A stretch of 5,266 nucleotides of DNA from an uncultured Pedobacter sp. (GTDB lineage: Bacteria; Bacteroidota; Bacteroidia; Sphingobacteriales; Sphingobacteriaceae), in contig NZ_CAMLHF010000284.1 of the NCBI RefSeq assembly GCF_946479715.1, positions 1-5,266 on the forward strand, in the 5' to 3' direction. The notes beneath the pieces were generated by a model. It did not search any database, was not told where the DNA came from, and was given only the letters and a program-made list of their open reading frames with translations. Of the stretch, positions 4,454-5,266 are shown piece after piece. Position 1 is the first letter of the stretch. Each line of letters starts with the position of its first letter. The position numbers were made by a program, and so were the translations under genes.

Positions 4454-5266
4454 TTGGATCCAAAAAAAGCCACTGCAGATTTAAACGTAAAATCTTTAAC
4501 CTTTAAAGAGCGGATAGCCGCGTTTAGGAATTTACCCGAGTTTTTTAAACTGGTATGGCAAACCAGCAGGTGGATGACGATAGGTAATTTTGCCCTGCGA
4601 ATTGCCAGATCAATTATGCCCCTTGCTATCCTTTGGGTAGGTAAGCATATCATTGATGAAGTAGTGCACTTAAGTAATGACGGAGCTGGTCAATCCCAGG
4701 AATATCTGTGGAAACTGGTTGCGCTTGAATTTGGATTGGCTATACTAACTGATATTCTGAGCCGCGCTATTAATTTGATGGATGGTTTATTGGGTGATTT
4801 GTTTTCCAACTATACATCCGTAAGGATTATGAAGCATGCTGCAACTTTGGATCTGGACCAGTTTGAAGATTCCGTTTTTTATGATAAACTTGAGCGGGCA
4901 AGGCAGCAAACTGTTGGCCGTACTGTGCTATTATCGCAAGTAATGAGCCAGATCCAGGACCTGATTACCATGGGATTCCTTGCAGTAGGATTGGTTGCCT
5001 TTAATCCATGGCTTATAGTTGTATTATTGGTTACTATTCTTCCTGCGTTTTTGGGTGAATCGTATTTTAATGATCAGAGCTATGCACTTTCAAGAAAGAG
5101 AACACCGGAACGAAGGGAACTTGATTATGTTCGTTATCTGGGTGCTAGTGATGAAACTGCAAAAGAAGTTAAGGTATTTAATCTTTCCGGCTTTATTATC
5201 AGTCGTTTCAGAACACTTTCAGAAAGATTTTATACAGAGAATAAGTATTTGTCTTTACAGCGCTCC
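4454..5266 (+). CDS. ABC exporter, fused permease/ATPase type (N-terminal part, start uncertain)
   Basis: The frame is open from just after a TAA at 4445-4447 to the window edge, giving 271 codons from a TTG at 4454. Residues 24-71 ('FRNLPEFFKLVWQTSRWMTI', then 'ARSIMPLAILWVGKHIIDEV') match the start of Bacteroidota ABC transporters that fuse a membrane domain to an ATPase. Hydrophobic segments lie at about 43-63, 82-102, 163-185 and 187-205. Later segments 'LDYVRYLGASDETAKEVKVF' and 'RFRTLSERFY' are typical of the intracellular loop region of this exporter group. The nucleotide-binding domain, with Walker motifs, lies beyond the window. The first in-frame ATG (4574) would cut off the conserved N-terminal helix, so it is unlikely to be the start. 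Either TTG 4454 is used, or the true start is the out-of-frame ATG at 4447, linked through the A7 run at 4462-4468. Substrate is unknown. It lies 66 nt after the regulator gene and may be co-transcribed with it. Confidence 0.85.
   Translation, partial: MDPKKATADLNVKSLTFKERIAAFRNLPEFFKLVWQTSRWMTIGNFALRIARSIMPLAILWVGKHIIDEVVHLSNDGAGQSQEYLWKLVALEFGLAILTDILSRAINLMDGLLGDLFSNYTSVRIMKHAATLDLDQFEDSVFYDKLERARQQTVGRTVLLSQVMSQIQDLITMGFLAVGLVAFNPWLIVVLLVTILPAFLGESYFNDQSYALSRKRTPERRELDYVRYLGASDETAKEVKVFNLSGFIISRFRTLSERFYTENKYLSLQRS
4462..4468 (+). other. A7 homopolymer at the start of the ABC exporter gene
   Basis: A run of seven A's separates an upstream ATG frame (4447) from the transporter frame. With six A's, translation from ATG 4447 would read MPFGSKKATADLNV and continue into the exporter; with seven it stops at 4504-4506 after 19 codons. 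The run is therefore a candidate for transcript slippage, a phase-variable switch, a recent frameshift or a sequencing error. Confidence 0.4.

Noticed and set aside
4462..4469. A-AAA-AAG as a dnaX-like -1 ribosomal frameshift site
   Set aside because: A -1 shift from the ATG 4447 frame leads to a TAA at 4482-4484, not into the exporter. Only a one-base deletion or +1 change would join the frames.
4444..4653. Minus-strand open frame of 69 codons over the ABC exporter start
   Set aside because: The plus-strand frame carries clear exporter homology through this stretch, and the antisense frame has no recognisable feature.

Overview
The window reads as a piece of a Bacteroidota chromosome, most likely Sphingobacteriaceae (Pedobacter-like). 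This is inferred from AT-rich DNA, near absence of Shine-Dalgarno sequences, a Bacteroidota-style -7 box (TAnnTTTG), an ECF sigma factor of the type expanded in this phylum, a LytS/LytTR pair and a secreted intradiol dioxygenase. No mobile element, tRNA, rRNA or CRISPR array is visible.

Layout. (1) Positions 1-67, minus strand: the first 22 codons of a transketolase N-terminal subunit, cut by the window edge. (2) 68-385: an AT-rich divergent intergenic region with a good minus-strand -7 box and an imperfect dyad. (3) 386-937, plus: an ECF sigma factor with no anti-sigma gene beside it. Its stop codon directly abuts the stop of the next, convergent gene. (4) 938-2365, minus: a two-gene operon transcribed leftward. 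It encodes an exported intradiol-type ring-cleavage dioxygenase, probably a lipoprotein, followed after 3 nt by a pirin/cupin-like protein whose usual metal ligands appear to be missing. (5) 2366-2553: a divergent control region with four related 8-bp sites starting at 2436, 2457, 2486 and 2507 (steps of 21, 29 and 21 bp). (6) 2554-4387, plus: a LytS-type four-helix histidine kinase and its LytTR response regulator. The kinase has an unusual methionine-rich pentapeptide repeat in a predicted periplasmic loop. (7) 4454-5266, plus: the N-terminal membrane half of an ABC exporter, running off the window, with an ambiguous start next to an A7 run.

Working model (inference): the LytTR regulator binds paired sites 21 bp apart in the divergent region, controlling its own operon and the dioxygenase-pirin operon. 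The unit would then be a signal-responsive module in which a membrane kinase senses something in the periplasm and controls an exported iron dioxygenase acting on an unknown catechol-like substrate. The ABC exporter downstream may or may not belong to it. Each protein family is known. The least ordinary parts are the operator array, the Met-pentad sensor loop and the pairing of the enzyme operon with this regulator.
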